This document shows positions 24,801 to 32,345 of a DNA stretch of 34,475 bases, one piece after another. The position numbers and the translations under genes are program-made. A model generated the notes under the pieces. It saw only the letters and a program-made list of their open reading frames with translations. It was not told the DNA's origin and did not search any database. Each line of letters opens with the position of its first letter. The first letter of the stretch is position 1. Source of the stretch: Clostridiales bacterium (lineage in GTDB: Bacteria > Bacillota > Clostridia > Monoglobales > Monoglobaceae); contig JAEDLZ010000005.1 in NCBI GenBank assembly GCA_016303265.1, forward strand, positions 1 to 34,475. The letters run 5' to 3'.

Positions 24801-25377
24801 TCAGCCACTTTACCGGCCGGGACAAGCCGTACACAAAATTCAGAATGTCAAGCAGGAGTTTTCTTAAATTGCTGTCATTTTTGTCTGAGCCGTAACCCAG
24901 AACAAGCCGCTGAAATGGCGGAATCCGGTCAAACTTTTCATAAAATCTTGATAGAACAAGGTCAATTGCCTTCTCCTTGAGCATATTATTTTCAATGTCC
25001 GATATGATTGAAAAATTAACGGGAATATCGGTTTTATGTATGTTTCCCTTTATAACATTCAGGCAAAAAGCATGAATCGTTGAAATATCTGCACTGTTTA
25101 TTAAAATCCGCTGTTTTCGCAGATGCTCATTTTTTGTATCCTTAAGAAATTCCTGATTTACGGCGTCGGAAATTTTCCGTTTCATCTCCGCTGCCGCCGC
25201 CTCCGTATATGTCAGAATCAGCAGTTCATTAACAGATACCGGGTTTTCCTTATCCAGTATTTTTTCAATGACGCGCTGCACCAAAACGGCGGTTTTGCCC
25301 GACCCCGCCGCCGCTGATAAAAGAATATTCTCGCCGCTGTGGTTTATGGCCTCTCTTTGAGAAGGTGTCCAGTCCAT
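21829..25377 (-). CDS. addA: ATP-dependent helicase/nuclease subunit A
   Basis: 1182 residues. UvrD-type helicase motifs: Walker A SAAAGSGKTAVL (22-33), DECQDSSE for Walker B, GDIKQSIYKFRNA, TIHKSKGLEFPVV, and LLYVALTRAKEKL. The C-terminal RecB-type nuclease has GTMDCFFEE...LVLIDYKTDR and the QLRYYKKGL end motif. AddAB processes double-strand breaks for recombination. The usual partner gene addB is not adjacent: the gene upstream is a pseudouridine synthase whose stop overlaps this ATG by one base (TAATG). Three copies of a TCTTGCGCAAGA palindrome lie within it, two of them encoding YLAQD in regions between motifs. Confidence 0.95.
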   Translation of the reverse strand: MDWTPSQREAINHSGENILLSAAAGSGKTAVLVQRVIEKILDKENPVSVNELLILTYTEAAAAEMKRKISDAVNQEFLKDTKNEHLRKQRILINSADISTIHAFCLNVIKGNIHKTDIPVNFSIISDIENNMLKEKAIDLVLSRFYEKFDRIPPFQRLVLGYGSDKNDSNLRKLLLDILNFVYGLSRPVKWLNEAAKAYKIEKFEDSVWQARLFDYGETLAERIAALYDEITRLADSALPADSKYTAAYFRERERILSALSCIKERCFEKAKAAVSEVYFESPNQVIKDPEMKNARKICSSLRDLAKKKWGELRELFSADSESVEGQLKELEPIIRTFKNIVLMVMRAHKQLKRKQDYLDFDDLEHELMALLENKDGSPTATAKALQNKYKEILVDECQDSSEIQNTIFELISKENRNVFMVGDIKQSIYKFRNAVPELFEKKYKQYEMKSGGRLIRLSKNFRSRENIIDFVNFVFEKVMIKELGGVGYGEEERLLFGADYKPPETPEKYVTEFNAVDCKGLKTEDAVRAEAINIAMRIKKMVGERELDITDLKSGETHPVKYSDIVILMRNTKANAPIFEEVFEKFGVPLYSEIGRSYLTSVEIQTVLSFLQIIDNPNQDIPLVAVMRSPMWRFTPDMLAKIRKEKRSGNFYEAVSFAAENGNASCARFISELERLRDEREYSSVSELIMIILNRYNYSEIAAGMSDGAARQENLRLLFERAAEFDETRSGTLSDFMLYIKTILDSGKDLTPAKLTGENSDTVRIMTIHKSKGLEFPVVILADVFKEFNTRDTSARIIWHNELGFGFKYIDTDKRIVFPSIPHRIISGTAKEELITEEMRLLYVALTRAKEKLIISASMRNDLCIYLAQDKCLPIGILSAGSIGYWIAYAFARHEEMEKLADRLKVSYLAQDRNDLIRISLTDSNELEEKMESGINEEAAESCGKVDEELMDKLSNRRLYSEGRHLPLKLSVSEAKRRQAEEAYSPHIFTVPTVSVSGAELISATERGTITHFVLQHIDINKADTRLGVDEEIDRMVSEGVISSAQSEAVDRKSVLGFFRSDLGQRLKKAKRRWKEFNFYSETDAADFYPEYKGRGEKILLQGTMDCFFEENNGNLVLIDYKTDRISESEIGARSRMYLPQLRYYKKGLENISGRKVNEAYIYFLACEKAVDIQEAENEAD
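22639..22652. repeat. TCTTGCGCAAGA palindrome, copy 2 (inside addA)
   Basis: ATCTTGCGCAAGAT with matching T/A flanks, a 16-bp perfect palindrome. In addA it encodes SYLAQDR. Confidence 0.75.
22759..22784. repeat. TCTTGCGCAAGA palindrome, copy 3, within a 26-bp perfect palindrome
   Basis: The left arm GCATTTATCTTGC (22759-22771) is exactly complementary to the right arm. It encodes CIYLAQDKC in addA, between the TRAKEKL motif and the nuclease domain. Confidence 0.8.
23371..23382. repeat. TCTTGCGCAAGA palindrome, copy 4 (inside addA)
   Basis: A perfect 12-bp palindrome encoding SCARF in a different reading register from copies 2 and 3. Confidence 0.7.
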
Positions 25378-26261
25378 TATCTCACCTCAAATATTTTTCC
25401 GTTTAAATATTCAAATTCGCCCCTGTCGCAAAAATCGAAAATCAGCCTCCCTGCGCAAAGCTGCTGATAAGATTTTCCTCCGTTCTTCCTTGCGCCGTAT
25501 TTAACATCCCCGCAAATGGGGTGGCCTATATAGGCAAAGGAGGCTCTTATCTGGTGCGTCCGCCCTGTTATAAGCTCCGCCTCAACATGGTCTTTTACCT
25601 TGCGAAAGCTTGTTACGGCGTGTTTGGAGCCGGGGGTTCCCGTCTTGGAAAACACAACTTTGTTTTGCGTATAGTCCTTTGATATATACCCCTCAATAAC
25701 TCCGCTGTCCTCTTCGAGTTCTCCCTCAACGCGCAGAAAATATACTTTCCTGATTTCACGCAGCCGGATTTTCTCATTGAAAAACCGCAGCGCCGCCGCA
25801 TTTTTCGCCGCTATAACCAGCCCGGAGGTATTTCTGTCTATCCTGTGACAGAGGGCAGGGGTAAATGTATGCTCTCTGCCCGGGTCATACTCGCCCTTTC
25901 CGTATAAATAGGATAAAATTCTGTTTATCAGACTGTCTGCTCCGTCATGAGCGCACACCCCCGACGGTTTGTTGACTATTATAATATTTTTGTCCTCGTA
26001 TACAATATCAGGCTTGGGCGCAGTTTTTATATATTCGGGGATTTCCCGCATCTCGGGGAAAAACTCATCGTTTATATAAAGCTCAAGGACATCGCCTTCT
26101 CTCAAAAAGGCGTCGTTTTTCGGGTGGACTCCGTTAAGACGAATCCGCTTTTTTCTAAGCCATTTATAAATCATTCCGCCGGGCAGCGAACGAAAATATT
26201 TCATCAGAAATTTATCGATTCTCTGTCCCGCATCGTTTGAATTTACCGTAAGCTGTTTCAT
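25377..26261 (-). CDS. RluA/RluD-family pseudouridine synthase
   Basis: 294 residues from ATG 26261. A longer frame to 26306 exists, but MKQLTVNSNDAGQRIDKFL is the family start and GGGAAAGG lies upstream. The N-terminal S4 RNA-binding domain (about 10-65) is followed by the catalytic domain with CHRIDRNTSGLV (catalytic Asp142), IIIVNKPSGVCAH and ITGRTHQIRASFAYIGHPICGDVKYG. It isomerises uridines, most likely in rRNA; the exact site cannot be read from sequence. First gene of the rlu-addA-feoA-feoB series. Confidence 0.9.
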   Translation of the reverse strand: MKQLTVNSNDAGQRIDKFLMKYFRSLPGGMIYKWLRKKRIRLNGVHPKNDAFLREGDVLELYINDEFFPEMREIPEYIKTAPKPDIVYEDKNIIIVNKPSGVCAHDGADSLINRILSYLYGKGEYDPGREHTFTPALCHRIDRNTSGLVIAAKNAAALRFFNEKIRLREIRKVYFLRVEGELEEDSGVIEGYISKDYTQNKVVFSKTGTPGSKHAVTSFRKVKDHVEAELITGRTHQIRASFAYIGHPICGDVKYGARKNGGKSYQQLCAGRLIFDFCDRGEFEYLNGKIFEVR

Positions 26262-26420
26262 AAAATTACAAAGCCTTTCCCAATGTATAATGCTTGTCGC
26301 CCTCATAGCAGCATAAGTTCAAGCCGCCAAATCAGCGCATTGCATCACAAGAGATTATATTTTAATTATACTGTGCGGCGCTCTGTTTGTCAAACTCTAT
26401 CAGGAATTTTTTCAAAATTC

Positions 26421-26449
26421 TTGAAATTTAAAATCCATCATGTTATAAT
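26421..26449 (+). promoter_or_regulatory. Promoter of the AraC/receiver gene
   Basis: TTGAAA (26421-26426), 17 bp, TATAAT (26444-26449); start expected near 26456. Confidence 0.75.
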
Positions 26450-26535
26450 AATTACACATAGGAAGCAAGGGGCTCATCTCCCCCTTGCACCAATGTAATT
26501 ATTTGAACGAAATTGCAGCAAACGGATTGCCGTTT
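26447..26535 (+). other. Nested inverted repeats in the regulator's promoter and leader
   Basis: AATAATTACA 26447-26456 matches TGTAATTATT 26494-26503 as an exact inverted repeat whose left arm overlaps the -10 box. Inside it GCAAGGGG 26465-26472 pairs with CCCCTTGC 26481-26488. A short AAACGG/CCGTTT hairpin followed by TT lies at 26520-26537 and might act as a weak attenuator. Confidence 0.5.
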
Positions 26536-26571
26536 TTCAAAGTGCGATAAAACAAAGAAGGGAGAATAAGA

Positions 26572-27600
26572 ATGCTTAACCCTCTTATTGTCGGAAACAA
26601 TAAAAAGGTCTGCTCGGCAGTTTTAAGTGCTGTTGAATGGGAAAAATCCGGCTATACCGTTCCTGTAGCTGCCACAGATGAGATTTCTGCGGCAAAGGCG
26701 GCGCAAGATAACGATTTTGATGTTATTATCGCTGTTACCGACGGAAATTTTCCCTGGCAGAATGTGCTTGACCGCATTAAAGATATTTCCGGGCAGGTTG
26801 ATGTTATTCTTATTGCCTCCAACATAACACCGGCCCTTGCACAGTCCGCTGTTGAGGCGGGGGCTGTCGGGCTGCTCGCCGAAATTCGCGCAAAACGCCT
26901 TGCCGAAATTCTGACCGATATATACAACCGCCGCCGCAGCTTAAAGGAACTTATCCGCATTTTGTCGGACAGCAATATTGCCGATGACATTTTTTATCAC
27001 CTCAACGGAAATGATGTCCCGTATTTTGAGGATATGTTCCAGTCCCTGAAAAGCTTTGGAGAAAGCAAAGAACTTGTCCGCGCAGTATGCGCCAAGCTTA
27101 TTGGTATAATATACGACTATCTGGATGACCAGGGTTTTAAAAATGCGGGGCTGCAAAGGACAAGCGCAATTCACAGCTTATCGGAGCTTAGCCACATTTC
27201 CGAGGTTATAGAATTTACCCGTGCAAGGTACATAAACATATTTCAGTTTGAAACGGAGAAAAATCAGGACTATTATTACGCACTTTCAGAAAGCATAAAG
27301 GAATATATCAAAAACAACTTTGCAAGAGAGGCGCTGGGCGTTCCGAAAATTGCAGAGCGTTTTCACTTTTCCGCAAACTATGTCAACGGAATTTTCAAGA
27401 GCCAGGTGGGAGAAACCATTCCCAGCTATATCAGCAATTTAAGGCTTTCAAGCGCAAAGAAGCTGCTCACCGAAACAAAAGAGCCCATAAGCGAGATTGC
27501 CACAAAGGTCGGATACTCGAGAGTTACCTATTTCTCAAGAATATTTAAAAAGAAATACAACATTTCACCTCTTGAATACCGAAATAAATTTTCAAAATAA
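26572..27600 (+). CDS. AraC-type regulator with a degenerate response-regulator receiver domain
   Basis: 342 residues. Residues 1-120 look like a receiver domain (LIVGNNKKV...FDVIIAVTDGNFPW...VDVILIASNI...AVEAGAVGLLAEI). At the phosphoacceptor position there is Val instead of Asp, the segment is shifted, and the conserved Lys-Pro is replaced by Glu-Ile. It is probably not phosphorylated in the normal way. Residues about 240-342 carry two AraC helix-turn-helix motifs (ALGVPKIAERFHFSANYVNGIFKSQVGE and PISEIATKVGYSRVTYFSRIFKKKYNISPLEYR). A middle helical region separates them. AAGGGAG precedes the ATG. Targets unknown. Confidence 0.88.
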   Translation: MLNPLIVGNNKKVCSAVLSAVEWEKSGYTVPVAATDEISAAKAAQDNDFDVIIAVTDGNFPWQNVLDRIKDISGQVDVILIASNITPALAQSAVEAGAVGLLAEIRAKRLAEILTDIYNRRRSLKELIRILSDSNIADDIFYHLNGNDVPYFEDMFQSLKSFGESKELVRAVCAKLIGIIYDYLDDQGFKNAGLQRTSAIHSLSELSHISEVIEFTRARYINIFQFETEKNQDYYYALSESIKEYIKNNFAREALGVPKIAERFHFSANYVNGIFKSQVGETIPSYISNLRLSSAKKLLTETKEPISEIATKVGYSRVTYFSRIFKKKYNISPLEYRNKFSK

Positions 27601-27610
27601 ACGATTGCGG

Positions 27611-27634
27611 GGGTCGGCGGTGCCGACCCTTTTT
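27611..27634 (+). terminator. Terminator after the AraC/receiver gene
   Basis: GGGTCGGC 27611-27618 pairs exactly with GCCGACCC 27622-27629, followed by TTTTT. It separates the regulator from the histidine kinase. Confidence 0.9.
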
Positions 27635-27662
27635 GTCATTGCTTAAAAGAGTGAATTTAATA

Positions 27663-27691
27663 TTGAAAAACCCCCCTCTCTATGGTACAAT
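27663..27691 (+). promoter_or_regulatory. Promoter of the sensor kinase
   Basis: TTGAAA (27663-27668), 17 bp, TACAAT (27686-27691) with TATGG just before the -10; the leader is only about 15 nt. Confidence 0.7.
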
Positions 27692-27712
27692 TAAATCAAG
27701 GCGGTGAATTAA

Positions 27713-29485
27713 ATGTTTAAACGGCTACAATGGAAAATGGTTGTTGTTTTTGTTGCGCTTGTTTTTATAACCATGCTTATTGCAGGCATATTTATGATGA
27801 GTAATATTGTGGAGGTGTATCAGGACGACTTTGTAAACCAGCAGGAATCTGTTGCAAACGGCGATTTCACGGTTTCGCTCCGGAACGCCTTTTCCTCAAA
27901 AGGAACAACGGAAGAACAGATTGCAAAAGCGTCGAACACAATTTCGCTTTATGCCGGCAAAATGGGGCTCAGTTCCGAGAGAGAGTGTTATATTCTCGAC
28001 GGAAAAACCGGAAAAATCGTGACTTCTTACGAGGGGAAAACCCCCGTTCTTGAAAAAACACCGAACATTATTTCCGCAATGGCCGGGAAGGTCGGCGACA
28101 GCTTCAGTTTCAGCTCCGGCTATATGGACTACGCCAAAAGTTTTTCGGCAGGGGACAGGGACTACATCATATATGTAAAAGACAACCGCAACAGCGTTGA
28201 CTCTTTGCTGCAAAATATGCTTTCAATTATTATAGAAGCTCTTGTGATTGGTGCAATTGTTTCCATATTCCTGTGTTTCTTTTTCGCAAAAACCATAACC
28301 CGTCCGATTTCCGTACTTACGGAAAAGGCAGAGGACTTTGCAGAGGGAAATTTCGAGTCCCGTCTTGATGTTTCATCTCAGGACGAAATCGGAACGCTTA
28401 TGGAAACCTTTAACTACATGGGCGGCGTTATGAACCGCGCCATAAACGAAGTATCGGCGGAAAAGCACAAAATAGAAATCATTCTGGAGAATGTGAATAA
28501 CGGTATTATCGCCTTTAACACGAATCAGGAAATAATCCATATCAATTCCGCCGCGCGAAAAATTTTCGGAGCCCGCGTTGACGAGAATACACGGTTTGAC
28601 AGCTTTTGGAGCTCCCTCGGCGTGGATTTTTTAATGGAAAAGTTTATATATCTTAACAAGGACCGCGCCGAAGAATGTGACATTGAATTTGAAGATATGC
28701 GAATTAAGGCATATGTTGTGCCCTTTAAAATTGAAAACGATAAGGTGGCGGGCATTGTTGCCGTGTTTGAGGACATTACCAAACAATTCAAGCTTGAGGA
28801 ATCCCGACGCAAATTTGTTGCGGAGGTCTCCCATGAGCTCAGAACCCCGCTGACCACCATCGGAACATATACCGAAACCTTGCTGGACGGGTATCTTGAC
28901 GATAAGGAAATGGCAGAAACGCTCCTTAAAACAGTTCACAGCGAAACAGAAAAAATGACAAACCTGGTTAAAAATCTGCTCACCCTTTCCCGCTATGACG
29001 CCCAAAAGGAGGAGCTTCAGAAAGAGGTATTCGGGCTTGACGAGCTTCTCCGCGACATTGTTTCAACCTTTTCCGTCGAGGCGGAGAAAAAGGGTCTTGC
29101 CTTAAGCTACAATCTCACAACGGAGGGGCCCGTAATATACGGCGACAGATACCGCATTGAGCGCGCCGTCAAGAATATTGTTTCAAACGCAATAAAATAT
29201 ACAGATGCAGGCAGCATTAAAATTTTCTGCGGATTTGTGTATAACGAGGCATATATCAAAGTGGAGGACACGGGACGGGGCATTCCCGAAAAGGATTTGC
29301 CGCACATATTTGAAAGGTTCTACAGAGTCGACAAGGCGCGCTCCCGCGAGCTGGGCGGAACGGGACTGGGTCTTGCAATTGCAAAGGAAATTATAGACAG
29401 TCACGGCGGCAGCATTTCCGTTGAAAGTCAGCCGGGCGAATACACAAAATTTACAATAAAAATTCCCCTTATGAAGGAGCAATAA
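27713..29485 (+). CDS. Membrane sensor histidine kinase (WalK/PhoR type)
   Basis: 590 residues: transmembrane helix 9-29, an extracytoplasmic sensor domain of about 135 residues, transmembrane helix 168-191, HAMP at about 192-245 (TITRPISVL...DEIGTLMETFN), PAS at about 252-360, and HisKA with phosphoacceptor His374 in EVSHELRTPLTTI. The HATPase domain has the N box NIVSNAIKYT, G1 DTGRGIP, F box IFERFYRVD and G2 GGTGLGLA. All catalytic motifs are intact. No response regulator of the OmpR type is adjacent; the preceding regulator has a degenerate receiver and a terminator between. The partner is therefore elsewhere or unusual. Confidence 0.94.
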   Translation: MFKRLQWKMVVVFVALVFITMLIAGIFMMSNIVEVYQDDFVNQQESVANGDFTVSLRNAFSSKGTTEEQIAKASNTISLYAGKMGLSSERECYILDGKTGKIVTSYEGKTPVLEKTPNIISAMAGKVGDSFSFSSGYMDYAKSFSAGDRDYIIYVKDNRNSVDSLLQNMLSIIIEALVIGAIVSIFLCFFFAKTITRPISVLTEKAEDFAEGNFESRLDVSSQDEIGTLMETFNYMGGVMNRAINEVSAEKHKIEIILENVNNGIIAFNTNQEIIHINSAARKIFGARVDENTRFDSFWSSLGVDFLMEKFIYLNKDRAEECDIEFEDMRIKAYVVPFKIENDKVAGIVAVFEDITKQFKLEESRRKFVAEVSHELRTPLTTIGTYTETLLDGYLDDKEMAETLLKTVHSETEKMTNLVKNLLTLSRYDAQKEELQKEVFGLDELLRDIVSTFSVEAEKKGLALSYNLTTEGPVIYGDRYRIERAVKNIVSNAIKYTDAGSIKIFCGFVYNEAYIKVEDTGRGIPEKDLPHIFERFYRVDKARSRELGGTGLGLAIAKEIIDSHGGSISVESQPGEYTKFTIKIPLMKEQ

Positions 29486-29624
29486 TTTTGCGTCGGCAAG
29501 ACCGCCCGGAAATCTTGCAAACGAAAAAAACACAAGAAAGCAAATAGAATTATGCTTTGAAGCATATCATTCACGGGATGTGTGGCGGACGATATTTGAT
29601 TAAATTTATTCCAGTGAGGCAAAT

Positions 29625-30071
29625 ATGAATATTATTGAAATAAACGAAAGAACGCACGCTTTGATTCGGCAACTACTGATAGTATGGGAAGAGTCTGTGC
29701 GAGAAACTCATCTTTTTTTATCGGATGCAGAAATTGAAAATATTAAAAAATATGTTCCGGAGGCATTGAACAGAGTTGCTCATTTGATTGTCGCAAATGA
29801 TGAAAGAGGATATCCTGTAGCGTTTATGGGCATTGAGAACGAAGTATTGGAAATGCTGTTTATCACCCCTAAACGAAGAGGCAAAGGATTAGGGAAAGAC
29901 TTGCTTAGCTTGGGGATTGAAAAATATGGAGTAAAACAATTGACTGTAAATGAACAAAATCCACTCGCAAAGGGATTTTACGAACATATTGGATTTAAGA
30001 TATTTAACAGAACAGACACCGACGAACAGGGAAATCCTTATCCCCTTTTATATATGCGTTTAGAAGGATAA
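29625..30071 (+). CDS. GNAT family N-acetyltransferase
   Basis: 148 residues. The GNAT acetyl-CoA site is RRGKGLGKDLL in motif A (about 86-96), preceded by VLEMLFITP and followed by LTVNEQNPLAKGFYEHIGFKIF, the C-terminal motif B. It is similar to YjaB/PhnO-like small acetyltransferases, which acetylate small amines or peptides; the substrate is unknown. GTGAGG precedes ATG 29625. The terminator at 30118-30153 ends it. The 139 bp upstream hold only a GCAAGA/TCTTGC hairpin without a U-tract. Confidence 0.9.
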   Translation: MNIIEINERTHALIRQLLIVWEESVRETHLFLSDAEIENIKKYVPEALNRVAHLIVANDERGYPVAFMGIENEVLEMLFITPKRRGKGLGKDLLSLGIEKYGVKQLTVNEQNPLAKGFYEHIGFKIFNRTDTDEQGNPYPLLYMRLEG

Positions 30072-30117
30072 CTTCCACAGATATCCGATTGTGAGATTAA
30101 AACTATTTTCAAAAAAC

Positions 30118-30153
30118 CACCCTGCAAGACTTCAAAACCTTGCAGGGTGTTTT
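30118..30153 (+). terminator. Terminator after the GNAT gene
   Basis: CACCCTGCAAG 30118-30128 pairs exactly with CTTGCAGGGTG 30139-30149, followed by TTTT. An A6 run on the left makes it potentially bidirectional. Confidence 0.88.
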
Positions 30154-30236
30154 GCTGCCAAATTGTGTGTAACCGAGCAAGGCAAGGAGATTGACTTCTC
30201 TTTGCCGCAATTTTTTGTGAAAATTTCTCAAAACTA

Positions 30237-30269
30237 TTGACAAAAGCAATACTTCGTGATACGATGTAT
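30237..30269 (+). promoter_or_regulatory. Promoter and PadR-type operator of the padR-DUF1700-DUF4097 operon
   Basis: TTGACA (30237-30242), 17 bp, TACGAT (30260-30265). A 21-bp palindrome at 30249-30269 with half-sites ATACnTCGT and ACGAnGTAT lies between and over the promoter elements (16 of 21 positions symmetrical). Its ATAC...GTAT ends fit known PadR operators, so PadR should repress its own operon here. Confidence 0.75.
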
Positions 30270-30289
30270 AATATAAAAGGAGGTATTGT

Positions 30290-30610
30290 ATGGATGTTCA
30301 GTTGAAACGAGGGCTCTTAGATGTCTGCGTTTTAGCGGCAATTAAGAGCGAAGATTCATACGGCTATAAGATTATTAAAGATATGAAGCCGTATATTGAG
30401 CTGTCCGAATCGACCTTATATACAATTCTGAAACGCTTGGAAACAGCTAATATGCTGACCGTCCGCACTGTTGAGCACGACGGCAGACTTCGGAAGTATT
30501 ATCATATCACCGACGAAGGACTAAGGCGTATTGAGGATTTCAAGGTCGATTGGAATGAGATTTTAGCTATTTATCAATTCGTAACTAAGGAGGATGATGG
30601 TAATGACTAA
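30290..30610 (+). CDS. PadR family transcriptional regulator
   Basis: 106 residues of the short PadR-s1 type. The winged helix is visible in LKRGLLDVCVLAAIKSEDSYGYKIIKDM, ESTLYTILKRLETANMLTVRTVEHDGRLRKYYHITDEGLRRIEDF, with a short C-terminal dimerisation helix. AGGAGG is 6 nt before ATG 30290. It is the first gene of a three-gene operon with DUF1700 and DUF4097 proteins. This arrangement recurs in Firmicutes and is linked to envelope stress. The operator in its own promoter suggests autorepression. Confidence 0.93.
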   Translation: MDVQLKRGLLDVCVLAAIKSEDSYGYKIIKDMKPYIELSESTLYTILKRLETANMLTVRTVEHDGRLRKYYHITDEGLRRIEDFKVDWNEILAIYQFVTKEDDGND

Positions 30611-31202
30611 ACAAGAATTTCTTGCACAACTGCGCAAAGGATTGTCCGGATTGCCGAAGGACGATATTGAAGACCGCTTAATGTTTTACAGCGAAATGAT
30701 AGAAGACCGAACAGAAGAAGGTCTTTCAGAGGAGGAAGCGGTTTTTGCGGTAGGCACTATTGATGAAATCGTCCAACAAGTAATAGCAGATATTCCTCTT
30801 GCAAAAATTGCAAAGGAAAGAATTGTACCCAAACGGCATCTGAAAGCGTGGGAGATCGCACTTTTGTCACTTGGATCCCCGATATGGCTTTCGTTAGGTA
30901 TCGCCGCAATTGCCGTAATTCTCGCAATTTATGTTTCATTCTGGTCTGTGATTGTTTCATTGTGGGCAATCTTTGCTTCACTCGCTGTTTGTGCTGTTTG
31001 CAGCGTGCCGGCGTGTGTTATTTTTACCGCAGGCGGCAGCGGCGCTTCCGGTGTTGCTGTGCTCGCCGCAGGAATCGTTTGTGCAGGACTTTCTATCTTA
31101 ATGTTCTACGGCTGCAAGGTTACGACAAAAGGCATTTTAATACTCACAAAGAAAATTGCAACATGGATTAAAAATTGCTTTATCAAGAAGGGGGAAGCGT
31201 AA
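30603..31202 (+). CDS. DUF1700 (HAAS-domain) membrane protein
   Basis: 199 residues from ATG 30603. Earlier in-frame ATGs at 30594 and 30597 are too close to the GGAGG of AAGGAGG at 30586-30592; 30603 gives normal spacing. The N-terminal helical HAAS-like segment (TKQEFLAQLRKGLSGLPKDDIEDRLMFYSEMIEDRTEEGLSEEEAVFAVG) is followed by about four transmembrane helices between 85 and 185 and a basic tail. It overlaps padR by 8 bases. It probably sits in the cell membrane as partner of the DUF4097 protein; the molecular function is unknown. Confidence 0.88.
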   Translation: MTKQEFLAQLRKGLSGLPKDDIEDRLMFYSEMIEDRTEEGLSEEEAVFAVGTIDEIVQQVIADIPLAKIAKERIVPKRHLKAWEIALLSLGSPIWLSLGIAAIAVILAIYVSFWSVIVSLWAIFASLAVCAVCSVPACVIFTAGGSGASGVAVLAAGIVCAGLSILMFYGCKVTTKGILILTKKIATWIKNCFIKKGEA

Positions 31203-32164
31203 TGAAAAAGGCAACGAAAATATGGCTCATGACAGCAGTTCTTCTTGTGTTGATAGGGTGTATCCTTTTTGTGGGTGTTATGGCAACACTTGGATGGGAC
31301 TTTGCGAAACTGTCAACGGTTAAATACGAAACAAACACCTATGAAATCAACGAAGTATTCAGTGAAATATCTATGAATACGGATACCGCAGACATTATAT
31401 TTGCATTATCAGACGATGGAAAATGCAGAGTGGAGTGTTATGAGGCAGAAAATGCAAAACATTCCGTCGCCATTGAAGAAGATGCACTTGTTGTCAAAAT
31501 CAACAATCAAAAATCTTGGCATGACTATATTGGATTCCACTTCGGTTCACCAAAGATAACTATTTATCTCCCTAAAGCGAAATATTCTGCACTCTCCATC
31601 AGCGAAGGCACCGGAGATATTGAAATACCGAAAGATTATTCTTTTGGGAATGTTGATATTTCTTTGAGTACAGGTGATGTTGATTTTTGTGCAACCGCTT
31701 CAAGGTCGATTAAGATAAAAACAAGCACCGGAAATATTCGTGTAAAAAATATCTCCGCCGGCTCACTTGACCTTTCCGTTTCCACAGGCAAAGTGACTGT
31801 TTCGGGGGTGACCTGCAAGAGCAACATTACGATAGGTGTCTCAACAGGCAAAGCACGCCTTACTAATGTTGCGTGCGAAAGCGTTATATCAAGCGGAAGC
31901 ACAGGAAACATTACCTTGAGCAATGTTATTGCTACAGAAAAGTTTTCTATTGAGAGAAGCACGGGTAATGTGAATTTTAGCGACTCAGATGCCGCTGAGA
32001 TATATGTAAAAACGGATACGGGAGATGTCACGGGCAGTTTACTTTCGAATAAGGTATTTATTACCAACACCGATACCGGCAGTGTTGATGTTCCAAAAAC
32101 AACAACCGGCGGCAGATGCGAGATTGATACCGATACAGGAGATATTGAAATAAGAATAGACTGA
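31202..32164 (+). CDS. DUF4097 family membrane-anchored beta-helix protein
   Basis: 320 residues from ATG 31202, which overlaps the DUF1700 stop (TAATG) and follows AAGGGGG; an upstream frame start at 31175 is inside DUF1700. One transmembrane helix at about 7-30 is followed by a domain made of about ten repeats of a STGxI/V, DTGDV pattern (ISEGTGDIEIP, LSTGDVDF, TSTGNIRV, VSTGKVTV, SGSTGNITL, TDTGDIEIRID), a beta-helix-like adhesin fold. LiaX, the daptomycin/antimicrobial peptide sensor of enterococci, also carries DUF4097, so an envelope-stress role is a fair inference. Confidence 0.88.
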   Translation: MKKATKIWLMTAVLLVLIGCILFVGVMATLGWDFAKLSTVKYETNTYEINEVFSEISMNTDTADIIFALSDDGKCRVECYEAENAKHSVAIEEDALVVKINNQKSWHDYIGFHFGSPKITIYLPKAKYSALSISEGTGDIEIPKDYSFGNVDISLSTGDVDFCATASRSIKIKTSTGNIRVKNISAGSLDLSVSTGKVTVSGVTCKSNITIGVSTGKARLTNVACESVISSGSTGNITLSNVIATEKFSIERSTGNVNFSDSDAAEIYVKTDTGDVTGSLLSNKVFITNTDTGSVDVPKTTTGGRCEIDTDTGDIEIRID

Positions 32165-32276
32165 ATAATCAAATCATAACCGCCTGTAAAGCAGCGGTAA
32201 AATAAAAGTAAATATATAGGGGCAATCCCTCATTTTGTGCAAACTTCAAATTTGACTCCAAAATGATATCTTTTGC

Positions 32277-32309
32277 GGGCAGAAAAGCCTAAGAACGGCT
32301 TTCCTGCCC
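32277..32309. other. Strong hairpin between convergent genes
   Basis: GGGCAG-A-AAAGCC 32277-32289 pairs with GGCTTT-C-CTGCCC 32297-32309 (one mismatch). No proper U-tract follows on either strand. It lies in the 32165-32345 gap, which carries no gene; a weaker ACCGC/GCGGT hairpin is at about 32175-32194. Confidence 0.5.
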
Positions 32310-32345
32310 ATAAAAAACGATTATTTTATTATAGAGAGATTAAAT

